The notes: generated by a model from the letters alone, not told the origin. Positions 40,836 to 55,588 are shown, counted from the stretch's first letter. The stretch is DNA of 64,000 bases from Aquila chrysaetos chrysaetos (GCF_900496995.4 NC_044005.1:25735363-25799362); one strand, 5' to 3'. Program-made: numbers and translations.

Positions 40836-41440
40836 TCACAGAATCCTTTAGGTTGGAAGGGACCTCTTGATCATCTAGTCCAATCCTTCTCAAGCAGGGT
40901 CACCTGGAAAGGCAGACCAGGACTGCGTCTATTTGGGTTTTCAGTATCTCCACAGCTGGAGACGACTCAGCTTCTCTGGGGAACCTGTTCCTGAATTTGA
41001 CCACCCTCACAGTAAAAAGGTGTTTTCTTGTCTTCAGATGGACTCTCACGTTTCAGTTTATGCCCACGGCCTCTTGTCATCACTGGCCACCACTGAAAAG
41101 GGGTCCCTTTTCTTCATTCCCTCTCATCAGATACTTGCACGCATTGATAAGATCTCCCCCGCGCCTCCTCGAGGTTGAACAGTCCTAGCTCTCGGCCTCG
41201 CTTCGTATGAGAGATGTTCCAGTCCCTTAGTCATTTTAGTGGCCCTTTGCTGGACTCTCCGGTATGTCTATGTCTCATTTGTACTGAGGAGCCCAGAACT
41301 GGACACAGGACTCTGGATTGAGAGAGGAAGGATCACCTTCCTTAACCTGCTGGGAACATTCATCCTAAGGCAACCCAGGATGCTGTTAGCTAGGGTAAGG
41401 TTTGCTGCCAGGCTCTCCCGCATGCCCCTGGCCAGGATGT
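40836..41440 (-). mobile_element. CR1 LINE fragment, reverse orientation
   Basis: On the plus strand it begins with 'cacagaatcctttaggttggaagggacctct', the reverse complement of a CR1 3' end. It continues with 'ctggggaacctgttcc', 'accctcacagtaaaaaggtgttt', 'cagatggactctcacgtttcag', 'gaggttgaacagtcctagctctc' and 'ggcaacccaggatgctgttagc', all in CR1 order. The reading frames are interrupted. The right boundary is approximate. Confidence 0.93.
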
Positions 41441-42086
41441 TGCTTGGTTGTAGGCATCGGAATGGTGTCACTGATTGGGATTTATGTCAGGGAGCAACAG
41501 GAGAAGCTGAATGCACCCTTGGGGGAATCTGATGAAGCCATGAAGTAAATCTTCATGCCTGTATTCTCCAACCATGGGTCCTGGATGCTTCTCTTGTGGT
41601 ATGACCAATGATACAGATGTGTAAGGAGATATGTAAGTCCAGCAGCTGTGATCCAGGAGCTGTGATCTGGCTATGCCTACTGATCCCCTGACCTCCGTGT
41701 GCAGTTTGCAGGATGCAGTGCTTCTGACCTGTGGGTAGTGGCACTGTCAATGTCCCAAGCAAAGCAGGACCACTTGTAACAGAAAATGCTGATGTGCCAC
41801 ATGGGATGGGCTTAGTGATTTAGATGTTCCTCACAGCCCAATACTAGAAGCTGGATAACAGCATTGTGAGCGCCTTCGAGAGCACCAGGATACCATGGCT
41901 GGTGTGTCTGATTGATTGTGTACGGTGCATCAGGGAACATTTGTCTATAAGGCAGCATTTGGGAGCCCCAACACTTTTTCCTGGGTTCCTCAGGCCACAG
42001 CTCACAGGCTACCCATGACTACTCTGTGTGGGCAGGAAGAGGAGGATTTCCAGGGAAATGTGTCCTATGGCTGGGGAGAGTGGGGT
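41441..42086. other. Intergenic, no gene seen
   Basis: No recognisable exon or repeat between the CR1 copy and the solo LTR. Confidence 0.5.
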
Positions 42087-42664
42087 TGTCCTGGTTTTAG
42101 CTGGGATAGAGTTAACTGTCTTCCTAGTAGCTGGTACGGTGCTATGTTTTGAGTTCAGTATGAGAAGAATGTTGATAACACTGATAGTTTTCAGTTGTTG
42201 CTAAGTAGTGTTTAGACTACAGTCAAGGATTTTTCAGCTTCTCATGCCCAGCCAGCGAGAAAGCTGGAGGGGCACAAGAAGTTGGCACAGGACACAGCCA
42301 GGGCACCTGACCCAAACTGGCTAACAGGGTATTCCACACCATGTGATGTCCCATCTAGTATAGGAACTGGGAAGTGTGGGTGGGGGAATCACCACTCGGG
42401 GACTAGCTGGGTGTCGGTCGCAGGTGGTGAGCAATTGCACTGCGCATCATTTGTCCATTCCAATCCTTTTATTATTGCTGTTGTCATTTTATTAGTGTTA
42501 TCATTATCATTATTAGTTTCTTCTTTTCTGTTCTATTAAACCGTTCTTATTTCAACCCGTGGATTTGCTTCTTTTCCCGATTTTCTCCCCCATCCCACTG
42601 GGTGGGGGGGAATGAATGAGCAGCTGCGTGGTGCTTAGTTGCTGGCTGGGGTTAAACCACGACA
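42087..42664 (+). mobile_element. Solo LTR of an avian endogenous retrovirus
   Basis: The 578-bp element begins TGTCCTGGTTTTAGCTGGGA and ends GGGTTAAACCACGACA. It is flanked by a perfect 5-bp duplication GGGGT (42082-42086 and 42665-42669). A 5-bp duplication is usual for ERVL-type (class III) elements. ATTAAA at about 42534 followed by TTCTTATTTCAACC fits the polyadenylation part of an LTR. Closely similar LTRs are frequent in neoavian genomes (recognised from general knowledge). No internal retroviral genes are present. Confidence 0.9.
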
Positions 42665-42719
42665 GGGGTTTATGTAAAGTAGTAAACCTAAAATTACTGT
42701 AGAGCTGATGGTTTTGGTT

Positions 42720-42721
<2 letters not shown>

Positions 42722-42751
<30 letters not shown>
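42722..42751. repeat. Poly(T) run of about 30
   Basis: Homopolymer starting about 57 bases right of the solo LTR. Its length is likely to vary between individuals and assemblies. Confidence 0.9.
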
Positions 42752-42753
<2 letters not shown>

Positions 42754-44617
42754 GAATGTGGCAGGCACTGCCCAGCTGATGTGGATGATGTTGGGACAGC
42801 CTCAGTGGGATACAGGTTTCCTCTTTAATACCTGTCCTAGGCTCTGTGTACTTTTGGCATGTATCTGCTTTTAGGCAGCACAGTCCAGCTGATGAAGTAG
42901 ATCATGGACAGGATTTGCATGAAAGTAGTAAAATGCTTTCTTTTTTGCTTCCTTTGGAAATTCAACGCATCTGCCCCGACTGGAGAGGCCAACCTTCTTC
43001 TGGTTGAGAGCACCTTTTCCCCATGAACACGTGTGGGCAGGAGCTGGCATAGATACATGTTCAACCCCTGCCCTCTTAGTTTTTTCATGCTGACCTAGCT
43101 GCTGGCCTTCAGGGTGGCACAGCTGCACCCAGCAGAAAAAAACAGAGACTGCTGCAGTGAAGGTGGTCCTCCCCCACGACTGATTTCTGCTTTCTTCTGT
43201 GCTCCGGGGGATGCTGCAGTGGCTCCGGAAAAGCCCATGCTCCCAGCTTCCCCAGGTGAAAGCGTGAGATTCTCCAGTAACTGGGCGCTCGCCGTGGCGG
43301 CAGCAGTGCACAGGTTGGGCTGGCTAGGCACCCCCATGGGTCTGGGCTTGCTACCCGCACAGGTAGGGCTGGTGCCTGCTACCCCATTGGGGGACATGAA
43401 CCGGGACAGAACCTGAGCAGGTGGAAACTTGGGGGCCTCATTCAGGCCACCCTCATTCCTTGTGCCACCTACTGTGGTGCCATAGGCACCAGCGGACTGC
43501 GGGTGGTAAACAGTGCAAGACATTCCAACCACTTGCGATGGGGCATGGGGTCATTTTTGTCCCTGATGAGCTTGGCTGAGGGTGTTTCAGCCCAGTTGGT
43601 GCCTCACCCTGTGGGAGCTGTGCCTGAGTCGGGTGAGCTGCAGAAAGCCTTAGGGAACGGGCCAGTTTTCGCTTCTCTCCATCTCCAGTGCAGGTTTGTG
43701 ATACACTGAAGTGTGCTCCAGCTTCCATCAGGGGACACAAGTAATTCAGATAGCTCAGCAGTGCCCTGCTCTGGCCAAGAGCACTGTACATTTGCCTCGT
43801 GTCAGGCTACATGGTGCATGAAGCTGTCCTCTGCTGAAGCAGGCAGGGCTGGGAGGTGCTGCGCCAGCCACCTCTAAACCCCCAGCACCTTTGCTGGCTG
43901 AAACACCATCTCCTTAGCAAAGGATGGAATCAGCTGCTCCAGTTTTCAGAGCTTTCTGGGCTAGTCACAGTCACTCTATTGTTGTGACAGTTGCCTCGTA
44001 CCCCTGAAAGCATCCCTGCAGCTCTCCAAGCAGTAAGACAGGTCCTGGGCAAGGGTTCCCACAGCTGGACACTGCTGAGCTGGCTGTGCCATGACACAGG
44101 GACTTCATGGCAAATACATGCAGGGAAAAGGACCCGAGAGGCTGCTCAGCTGGGGAGGGCAGAGGGCACAGTATCGGCCTAGAAAAGCTGAGGGCGAATG
44201 AAAAAATAACTTCAAACTGGAAAACTGAACCACGTGCTGAAGGTTAGATTTTCTCATTATTTCCAGCCCAGGAGCAGCTTCAATGAAGTCTGTCCCAAGT
44301 GCTGTGCCAGCAGCTTGCAGGTAGCTGGGCTTTAAAGTCCCGCTGGGACTTGTGTAATAGAGAAACGTAGCATCAGAGAAAGCATGGGTTCGGACGTCCA
44401 CTGATGGATGCATCTTGTTCTCGGTGGCTGCGTTGCGTGTGGGGACCAGCCACTTTTCTAGATACCATGTCAGCAAGGAGAAACCCTGAGAAGGGCTGGG
44501 GTCTCACACTGCAGGTAAAACCCTGGCAGGTGCTAGGATGGACTGCAATGCTGCGTGGGTGGAGGCTGTGTCCCTCTTCTAAATCCTTGCTGCTGATGCT
44601 TGTCCTTCTGGGCCAAG
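42752..44617. other. Intergenic or 5' flank of NOXRED1
   Basis: No exon could be recognised before the candidate NOXRED1 start codon. There is no CpG island here, so the NOXRED1 promoter is not evident from the sequence. Confidence 0.5.
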
Positions 44618-47600
44618 ATGTGGGACATTACAGAGCCTTTCGAGTCCTCTCAGGCTGATGAAGCAGCAGAAGGTGAGGCCTTGATGTATCTGACAAGGCG
44701 CCGCAAGGGGCTGGCAGTGAACGCATGTGCCCATGCCATCTTCTGCAAACTTCCCCACGACGTCAGGTAAGGTGGAAGCGAGCTCCTCGCTGTCAGTACA
44801 ATGTGCTGGCTGGGTGACATAGTCACATCAGGGAGGAACCTTGACGTGCCAAGCTCTTCCCAAACTACTGCATCTTTACCGAGCTAAAACATGATGCAGG
44901 CACATCACTGGTCATTCTGGTGTTGGTCTAAACAGCATGAACATGTCACTGGGAGGACTGGGGAAGGTGGCTGGTCTCTGTAGAGAGTTTCTTACATGAT
45001 TCACACCAGCTCTGTATGAAGTTAAGCATTATATAGGTATTCCTGCACAACGCTACAGTTAGCTTTTTATCTGGTTCTGCATGGTTAAAAAGTCACCTAC
45101 TGTTTATACCCACACTTGTTGGTTACTCAACATCTGCATTTGTATAAACTCACTGTCGCTCAGTCTTAAATCACTTGGACTAGTTTTCCCCTGAGAAAAC
45201 CAGGGAAAGGAGATTGTCTCTAGCACCAAATCAGGGTTTCAGCCCAGAACCCTTATAGTGCCCAATGCTTGTGACTAGCCTTCCACTAGTCTATATGATT
45301 TGTGAGCCAGTCATCCTCTGTTAGCATGTGCTGTCTCATGTCTCTTCTCAGCAGCAACCTCTGCTGTCACTAGTCTAGCATCCTCCTCATGCTGACTTGT
45401 CGCTGAGCTTGGCCATCATGTGGGTTGATGTATCTGCCAGGTATCAGCTCCCAATTGCTGAGCTGCTTTACAGTTAGTGCTCAGTTAGCCTCAGCATGGG
45501 TGGTGTGTTTTGGGATGGGGACACCATGCTCCCTGGGGTCTAGCCCCAAGCCCCACAGATGCTGTGCATACCAGGCTGCAGCTATCAGCTTCTGCCTCTC
45601 TGGCAATCCCGTTGGAGAGCAGGGGTGTGAGTTGGGCTGGATGCAAGGAGCGGGGTTGGGATGTGCTATCTGGACATGTGGCGTGGGACCCTTCCTGGAA
45701 GCGTAGGACCACATGTGGTCTGGGGAAACCATGGCTGGTGCTGGGCTTCTCTTCTTCCCCAGGCACAGCAGGACTGAGAAGGGTTTGCCAACTTCCTTGG
45801 GGGACAGCCATGGCCCGAAGGTTGGGATTATTGGCAAGGACCACCTTGGGAAGCAGCCGGCCCGAGCATTCCTGATGCTGAGCTGGACTCTGTGCACCCA
45901 GTATCTGTGTTTCCACCAGGTGCCCTGAGAGCCTGCGTAAGTGCTCCCCAGCCTGTGACTGGAAGTGGGACTGCACTTATGTGGACTTTTTAACTGCACT
46001 TTTTTCATAGCATTTCAGGCAGAACTCACTAAATAATGTTTTTCTGCGAAAAATATGGAAGGTATGGAAACTCCAGGTTTTTTATTGGGAAGCAGAGGAT
46101 GCTGTTGTAGAAAAGATCTTTATTGGGTTGGAAACCCACTGCCCACCAAACATTTAGTTGTTTGCTTTTTTTTACCAGTCCTATCTGAGCGTGTTGGAGA
46201 CATTAACCCTGTTCTTTGAATGCTGGCTAGTTAAAGAACCATTTTAGTTTAGTCCCCCCCATTTTCGTGGCTCTTCAAAATTCTCCTTATCATTTGCCAA
46301 GAGCCTGGGTGGTGACTGAGACTCCAGGCTGTTAAATATTCACCCAATAGAGAACACATCTCCCCAGATGAGCGGCAGTGCTGAAACAGAGACGTCCCCG
46401 TCCTTGTTTCATGGCTGCAGGGTCAGTTGTAGCAGACAAGCTTCTCACTGGGCTCTGAACATCCAGCCAGGAGAGGAGAACAGCCTGCAGCATTACAGGA
46501 ACTGTGTGCATACAAACTGTCAACTGCCCCGTAAACTCTTACATAAAACAAGACAAGTGGGGAGAATGGTCCTCCAGGGAGATGCTTGGAACAATCAAAT
46601 CCTCTTCTAATCATCTCAGGGCAGAGAGGAAGCAGGGATTATTAAATGGCTTTTTATAGATCTTGACAACTAGCCAGATCCCAAGGCTTGGCTGTTTCAG
46701 CTAAAGGCTTTAAATCAGCCTGCGTGAACTGGGTCCAGGCAGCTGAGCTCTCTGCATATTTAATCCTGGCAAAGCGGCTGCCTGCTCCCTGTCAGTCTGC
46801 TGCTGCCCTTCACCATGTGTAGGAATGGTGATGGGCAGCAGCCGAAGTCCCTCCATGCTACTTTGGGCAGGCAGCCAGCAGTCCCAGCCTGGCAGCAGTG
46901 GTTTGTGTTTCACCTGCATGTGGCAGAGCACAAGTAACCACACTGCCAGTGCCCAGAGGTGCTGGTCGGTCACCTGTGCTGGTTCTGTGGGCTCTTGAGT
47001 CCCTTTCTTCTTGCTTATTGCAGCAGACCTGCAGAAGCAGGGGCTCGCGTGCTTTTATGACAACACTCAGCTGGTGGCCTGGGTGGATGTTGCGTTCCTC
47101 TGCTGCCTCCTGTCACATGTGCCATCCATCTGCTCCGTCGTTCGGCCTGCCATCCAGAAACACTGCGTTGTGTACAGCCTCGTCACCGCTGTCCCTCTCC
47201 TCAGGTAAAATGGACCACGTCATTTCAGAGCCTGGATGGGCTGCCGTCGTTTGGGACGACACAGGGCAAGTGCAGCGCGCGTGTGCTCTGGCCGAGCCAG
47301 AGCTGTGCAGAAGAACAGCTCTTATTGCCTCTCACAATTTTATTGTGAAACATCATTGCAAATCTTGTCACGGTTTGTCACTTCCCCAAGTCCCCAACTG
47401 CTGGAGTCACGGGAACACTTTAGGGTTTCAGCTTTCTGTTTGTCTAGAGGAAGTTGTAGACTTTATGGATATAAACCTGAAAACATGATCAAAAGGAGTC
47501 AAGGGAGCTCCGGATCAAACACAATGCTGGCATTGAAACCCCACTCCTGCCAGGGCCTCAGATTATCGCTGCAAGATAACCTGTTGTGAGACAGCGCAGG

Positions 47601-48171
47601 AAACAAGGTGCAGAGAAGCAGCCTGCAGTCTCCACAGTTGAAAAAGCAAACTCAGCACATTGTGTTTCACTTTAGACTGCTGCCGTAGCTCTCGGGAGGG
47701 CTCTGAGTGCAGGGGTACGACCTGTACCTCCTGCTTCTGGCTCCTGGCGGTGCCCAGCCCCTGCGGTCAGGCCAGTCCTGGCCACTTGCTGAGGTGACCA
47801 GTGAAGGGCCAAACGTGACACTGCTCTCCATGCTATGGGCGAGGCTGTTTACTAGTAAAAGGTTTGCTGATCCTGCAAAGGCTAACTGCTTCCTCCTTTC
47901 CAGCTAAACCTAGTTTCTCCCCCATCCAGCTAAACCTGGGTGATGCTGGCTGTTTACTGCAGGGCTGAGGGAGGGCAGGCAGACAAGTAGCGGGGTTCCA
48001 GCTGGAGAGGGGAGAGGAGAGGAAAAGATAGGAGAGACCTTGCTTGAGGGAATCTGCCTGCAGTGGGGAGGGACCTGGACCTCAACACATTCCTGTGCCC
48101 CTGTAGTTGTGGTATGACCTATGTGCACTGGGGGAGAAAGTGCAAGGGATTATTTTTATGCACATCCACAC

Positions 48172-48191
48172 CTTTTTTTTTTTTTTTTTTA
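48172..48191. repeat. Poly(T) run in a NOXRED1 intron
   Basis: About 19 T, followed by AAACAG. It lies on the left of the CpG-rich block at 48460-48860. Confidence 0.8.
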
Positions 48192-48459
48192 AACAGACCA
48201 CTACATGGCAAAATTAACATTCCTACTCTGCCCATCTCTCCATTGGCAGTGTTAAGGCCCATGGATTAACTTTAACACAAGGCAATGAGGCTCCATCAGA
48301 TCGGAAGAACCCTTCTAGCTGGTTAAGATGGCTGTTGGAAAGGAGTCGCTATAAGAAACGTTAATGGGATGAATCCCAGCAACTGTCAACTCAGCCACAG
48401 ATGGTGCGGTGGGATATTCCCTGCTGCTTCCTCCGAGTTTCCCTCCCGCAGAACCTTCA

Positions 48460-48860
48460 AACCCCACGACCCCACCCGTGCCGTGCGTCCCACCGCCGGC
48501 TCCGGGCACCTGCTCCGCCGCAGCGCAGCCCGGGCTCTGCAGGAGCACCCTCTCCCTCGCCCGGTACGCTCGTTTCGGCTCCCTCCGCTCTCGGGTTGAA
48601 GCAACTCCTTTGCTACAGTGCCACCGTGAGGCCGCGGCCCCCGGCCGCGGGCCAGGAGCCGCTCTGTGGGCGGGGGGCGAAAGGGACGGTCCCAGCGGCG
48701 CTGCGAGAGCCTGGTGCTGCTGCGCCGGCAGCGTGCCCCTGCCGTTCCCGAGGGAAAAGCTCTCTTCTTCCTTAACCGTGGCAGCAGGCCTTCTGAGGAG
48801 TTGCGCTCGGTGGTTCCCCTGCCTGTATGGTTCAAGGCTGGGTCTGGGCCGGCGGTAATT
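48460..48860. promoter_or_regulatory. Orphan CpG island inside the NOXRED1 locus
   Basis: A sharply bounded stretch of about 400 bases, rich in CpG (GCCGCGG, CCGGCCGCGGG) with a GC box GTGGGCGGGGGGCG near 48666. It lies between NOXRED1 exons 3 and 5 and away from any gene start recognised here. Open frames on both strands exist only because of the high GC content; none resembles a protein known to me. It may be an unannotated promoter or the 5' end of a retrocopy. Confidence 0.5.
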
Positions 48861-50578
48861 TTGTTAGTTAATTTTGTGAAATCCCTCCTAGAGAAATCCT
48901 GGCAATGTACAGCTGCAGCTGGAGTGGAAATAGCATGCGTGGAAGGGGGTAGTTATGCATGAGAAGCGGATGGGCAAAATGAGGCAGTATGTGTCTCCTT
49001 CACCAGTTTCTCTGATCAGCGCCCTGGGGGTCACCCTTTCTTTCAGGAGCACCGCTTTCCATGTACCTGCCACCAATTTCTAAACAGCTACCGCTTCCCT
49101 TCATGAAACAATAGTACCTCTGAGGCTAAATCAGTGAGCAGGAACTGAGATACACTTTCTGAGCCAGAACATGGTCCAAAATCTTTTTCTCTTCCCTCAG
49201 GCACAACTTCTGTTCCCATGGTCATGCTGTTCCTATTGCCAGCTGCTACCTCTGTCCACCGCAATTTCATTATACGCTTCTGCACGCACTTCTAATTCTT
49301 GCATTGCTGAATGCTCTTAAAGCAGCTACAGGGCTCATTGTGCCATGATGGCTGAATGGTTATAGGACTTTATATGCAGCCTGTAAAGGACTCCTGTTTA
49401 CTTGATGAGAATGAGCTACAGGAAATACAAGCTACACTAGACTTGTTACTATTCATTTCAGCATCCTTTTACCTAAAATGATCCTAGATCAGAGGTTTCA
49501 AATAAACCAGCTCTGATTGATTGCCAATGCAATTCTTCACAGGAGTGGGCGATGAGAATATCCCTTCACACCTGTATGCACACTGGTAATTGACATTTGA
49601 TTTTGTTTGTCCTGCAGGGAAAATAAGAGTCAATGCTGAATGGCTGGTGGCCATTTTCTGTGCAGCCCTGAACAGCAGCACGCGGCAGAGCCTGCCTCAC
49701 CAGAAGGCACTGAAATTACTCAGTGACCTCTGTGTTCCTGAACACTGCCCCATCTGTGCAGAGCAGAAAACTTCCTGCCCACGGTTTGTGTGCAAGAGTT
49801 TTGCCAGCAAAGGTTTTGCCTCTTCAAGAGGGGTAAGTAAAGGGTTGAATGCTGAGGTACTGCTTGTCCAGGCTTCCTCTTTGCTCTGAAACTTGCCTCA
49901 TCCCACAGCTGAAGCATGGGCTGTCTTGTTGGGTTGGAAGGTGCTGAACTCTATGTTGCCCTTAGGACCACAAACCTGCCAGGGAAGATTGCCTTAGATG
50001 ATGTATTAGCAATAAAAGACCTGGACTATCATCCCTGAGTTATTTTGTCCCTGGTTCCTGTTTGGCTACTTATCAGGGTTGTATGAAGCCACTGATCAGG
50101 ACTGGAGCACTGGATGCAGAAAAAAAATTCCTATGGGAGTATCTGGAGAGGACAGTTCTTAGGGGTAATAAACTTATGATAGTTTGTGGACAAGACTATT
50201 AAGGATGTTAAGTCAGGGGAAACACTGCTTGAGGGAAAGGAGTCCTGCTTGTGCAGGATTGTTCTAGAGCCATTAGGCTCAGTTTTGCTCCACATGGCAG
50301 AGTAATTCCTGGAACACTTTAGATTCAAGTTACTGAGTCTGATTGTTTCTCAAAGACCCAAAAAAGGGACTTGTAGTCAGACACTGAAGAAAACCTTTAT
50401 TTGTTAAATTATTAGCAGGCTGCTTCAGACTGTTATGGCCCACAAATGTTTCCACTCGTTTTGTCTTTCCAGAACCTTCCCCTGCTTTGACCTGACAGCT
50501 GCACAACTGAGAGAGCCTCCCTTTAGCCAGCTGCTAGAAAAGAGTGAGCCTGTCCAGCGCCATCTTGCTCTACTATAG

Positions 50579-52098
50579 CAGGCACCCTTTGGAGACTGGC
50601 CTACAAAGCAATGTGGGCTGATCAGCACCAAGACATCTCTTACTTCAGCTGTAGTGGAGCCTGGTGTGATGTTGGATGACAAGCCTCCATCCTCCAAGCT
50701 GCTACTGACATTTTCTCAGAAATTCCAGAGGAAACTGCTGACCATGATTCTAAATCCTTGTAAAGTATAATGAAGCCCATTGCAGAATGCTTTGCTGAGG
50801 TCTCATCCCAGCCCCCTCACAGGACTGAGAGGTGCAAGAACCAGCACTCTTTGCCCTTGGACTCCTTAAAATATTCCAGCCAATAACTCTATGTACACAT
50901 TTGCTTCTACAAGTTTCACTCTCTAGACTGCTCAGCAAATTTGCTTCTCCCTGGCTGCCTGAGTCTTGCTTTATTTTGGTCCGAATTTGCTTATTACATA
51001 GTCATTTTGGCCTACAAACTGCTTCAATTTCACTGCATTTCTGTTGCAGTTTCAATAGAAAACTGAATTACAAAACCAAGTTACAGTTATTTTGTAGTGG
51101 CTACAGCTTTGGCGTAAATAACTAAACAGGCTTGGGGCCAGTTTTGTTTGTTTGTTTGTTTGTTTTTTAATTTTTCCATGGGGGATCTCGAGGAAGCCAT
51201 TGCTGCCAGGCAAAATAGTAATGATTTAGTCAGGAGCTCTTTCTGTTGAGCCAGGCTTAAGTCAGCACTTATTGATACTTCCTTGCTGGCAACAATGCAC
51301 CCCACCACCAACAACCACATGGTACTTCTTTCAAGGAAAAAGGAGGTAATTGGGTATTCTGTCCAAAGCCACCCAGAACAAAGCATTTTTTATTTCCTAA
51401 ATTCTCTAGTACAGCTTGCAGTATTCTCTTATACTTCTGGCCATCATCTATCTTGTCTTTCAGTACTGTTTACCATGATAAACCACTGCTTGGTTTTGCC
51501 TCTCAGGAAATAATTTCTGTGGTGAGGCCAGGGATTAGTTGTGCATGTTGTAGCTAGGCCCCTCGCTTAATTATGATTGCTGACAGCTGCTGGCACCACA
51601 CCTGTATAGCAATTATTGTATGTGCCATTTATCTTATGTCTGGGCTTTACAGTGAGCCCAGTCTGCAGACACTAAAGCCTGGGAGAAATCTATTCACGTG
51701 AGCTGCAGGGAAGTTGTTATCAATCACTGGTAATTAAAATATGTCTATAATTGGTTTTTGGTCTTTTTAATCAACTGTGAAGCAGAAGTCAAAGACAGAC
51801 AGTGGTACAGTCTGATTTATAGCTTCTGCTTCACTTAGTTCCTGGAAGCAAACAAAGGATTGCAGAAAAGTGCCAATGTGGGGATGTGTTTGCTGTCATC
51901 AAACGGCTACGAGCTGCAATGGCCTTTTCTATAATTGGGAGAAGGTGCAACTGTACCTCCTTGGACAAATTGCAAGGTAATAAGGGTACATTCTGCTGTC
52001 CCTGCTGGTCTTCTTACAAAGTGCAGTGCGAGTCTCTAATCCTGCCTCTGGCTGCCCTGCAATATGGGGAGAGCATCTGCTTCTACCCCAGTCTGGGC
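50579..52098. other. Region between NOXRED1 and SAMD15 3' ends
   Basis: Convergent 3' flanks of NOXRED1 (+) and SAMD15 (-). The NOXRED1 last-exon frame reopens after the TAG but shows no clear family similarity. A (GTTT)n tract lies at 51147-51167. No other gene is seen. Confidence 0.5.
51147..51167. repeat. (GTTT)n simple repeat
   Basis: Four to five tandem GTTT units followed by T-rich sequence. Confidence 0.85.
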
Positions 52099-55195
<3,097 letters not shown>

Positions 55196-55588
55196 CGGCG
55201 CCGTCCCCAGGCCGCCGCGGTAACGCGTCCTTCTGGGCCCGCGTTCCCATGGCAACCGCCGCTTCCTGGAGGTGCACCCCATTCTCCCTTCCGCCACCCC
55301 CTCCACCCTGACAGCCTACAAAGCAGCCTGCCTCCCGCGCCTGGCGGCTCTGCGGAACCAGTTTTTGCTTGGCCGCGTTGTCGAGGGGGGGAGCTGAGGG
55401 ACGAGCACCGAGGCACCACCCTCTCCCTTCTGCCTGGCTCACGCGCACCCACTCGGCTCCTGCCGCCCCCCGCTCGGGTGTTTCCGCCGGCGGCGGCCGC
55501 AGCGCTTCGGCTCCGCTCGGCTCTTTCCGCCGCGGCGGGGCTGTCGCCTGCGGCTCCGCGCGCCTCGGCCGCCCGCTCAGCCCTACCC
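55196..55588. promoter_or_regulatory. Divergent CpG-island promoter of SAMD15 and TMED8
   Basis: Start codons on opposite strands lie 393 bases apart inside a CpG island that spans about 54.7-56.4 kb. There is no TATA box. The long open frames in all six readings here are effects of base composition. Confidence 0.8.

Larger units (their letters stand above)
44618..50578 (+). pseudogene. NOXRED1: NOXRED1-like gene with disabling changes
   Basis: Resembles NADP-dependent oxidoreductase domain protein 1, a P5C-reductase-like Rossmann protein. Recognised pieces: exon 1 at 44618-44766 (MWDITEPFE..., GLAVNACAHAIFFCKLPHDVR); exon 2 at 45763-45936 (VGIIGKDHLGKQPARAFLML, then ICVSTRCPESL in another frame); exon 3 at 47024-47204 (LQKQGLACFYDNTQLVAWVDVAFLCCLLSHVPSIC). 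Then exon 5 at 49618-49832 (VNAEWLVAIFCAALN, TSCPRF) and the last exon ending at TAG 50576-50578 (FDLTAAQLREPPFSQLLEK). Exon 1 to 2 joins in phase, and exon 2 to 3 joins in phase only via the donor at 45937. Defects: an apparent one-base insertion near 45881; loss of a glycine in the nucleotide-binding motif; exon 3 ends in phase 2 while exon 5 needs phase 1, so the middle exon is missing or unrecognisable; an early stop in the last exon. A sequencing error could explain a single defect but hardly all. Identity is fairly sure; loss of function is inferred. Confidence 0.65.

Noticed and set aside
42282-42539. 85-codon open frame ending in a hydrophobic stretch
   Set aside because: It lies wholly inside the solo LTR. 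The hydrophobic end is translation of its T/A-rich polyadenylation region.
48200-48270. Peptide SPLAVLRPMD as the missing NOXRED1 exon (LRPQY segment)
   Set aside because: It has only a few matching residues, a stop right after MD, no suitable donor, and it lies next to the T19 run.
48386-48858. 149-codon open frames on both strands in the orphan CpG island
   Set aside because: They arise from high GC content. No similarity or repeat of domain motifs was recognised.
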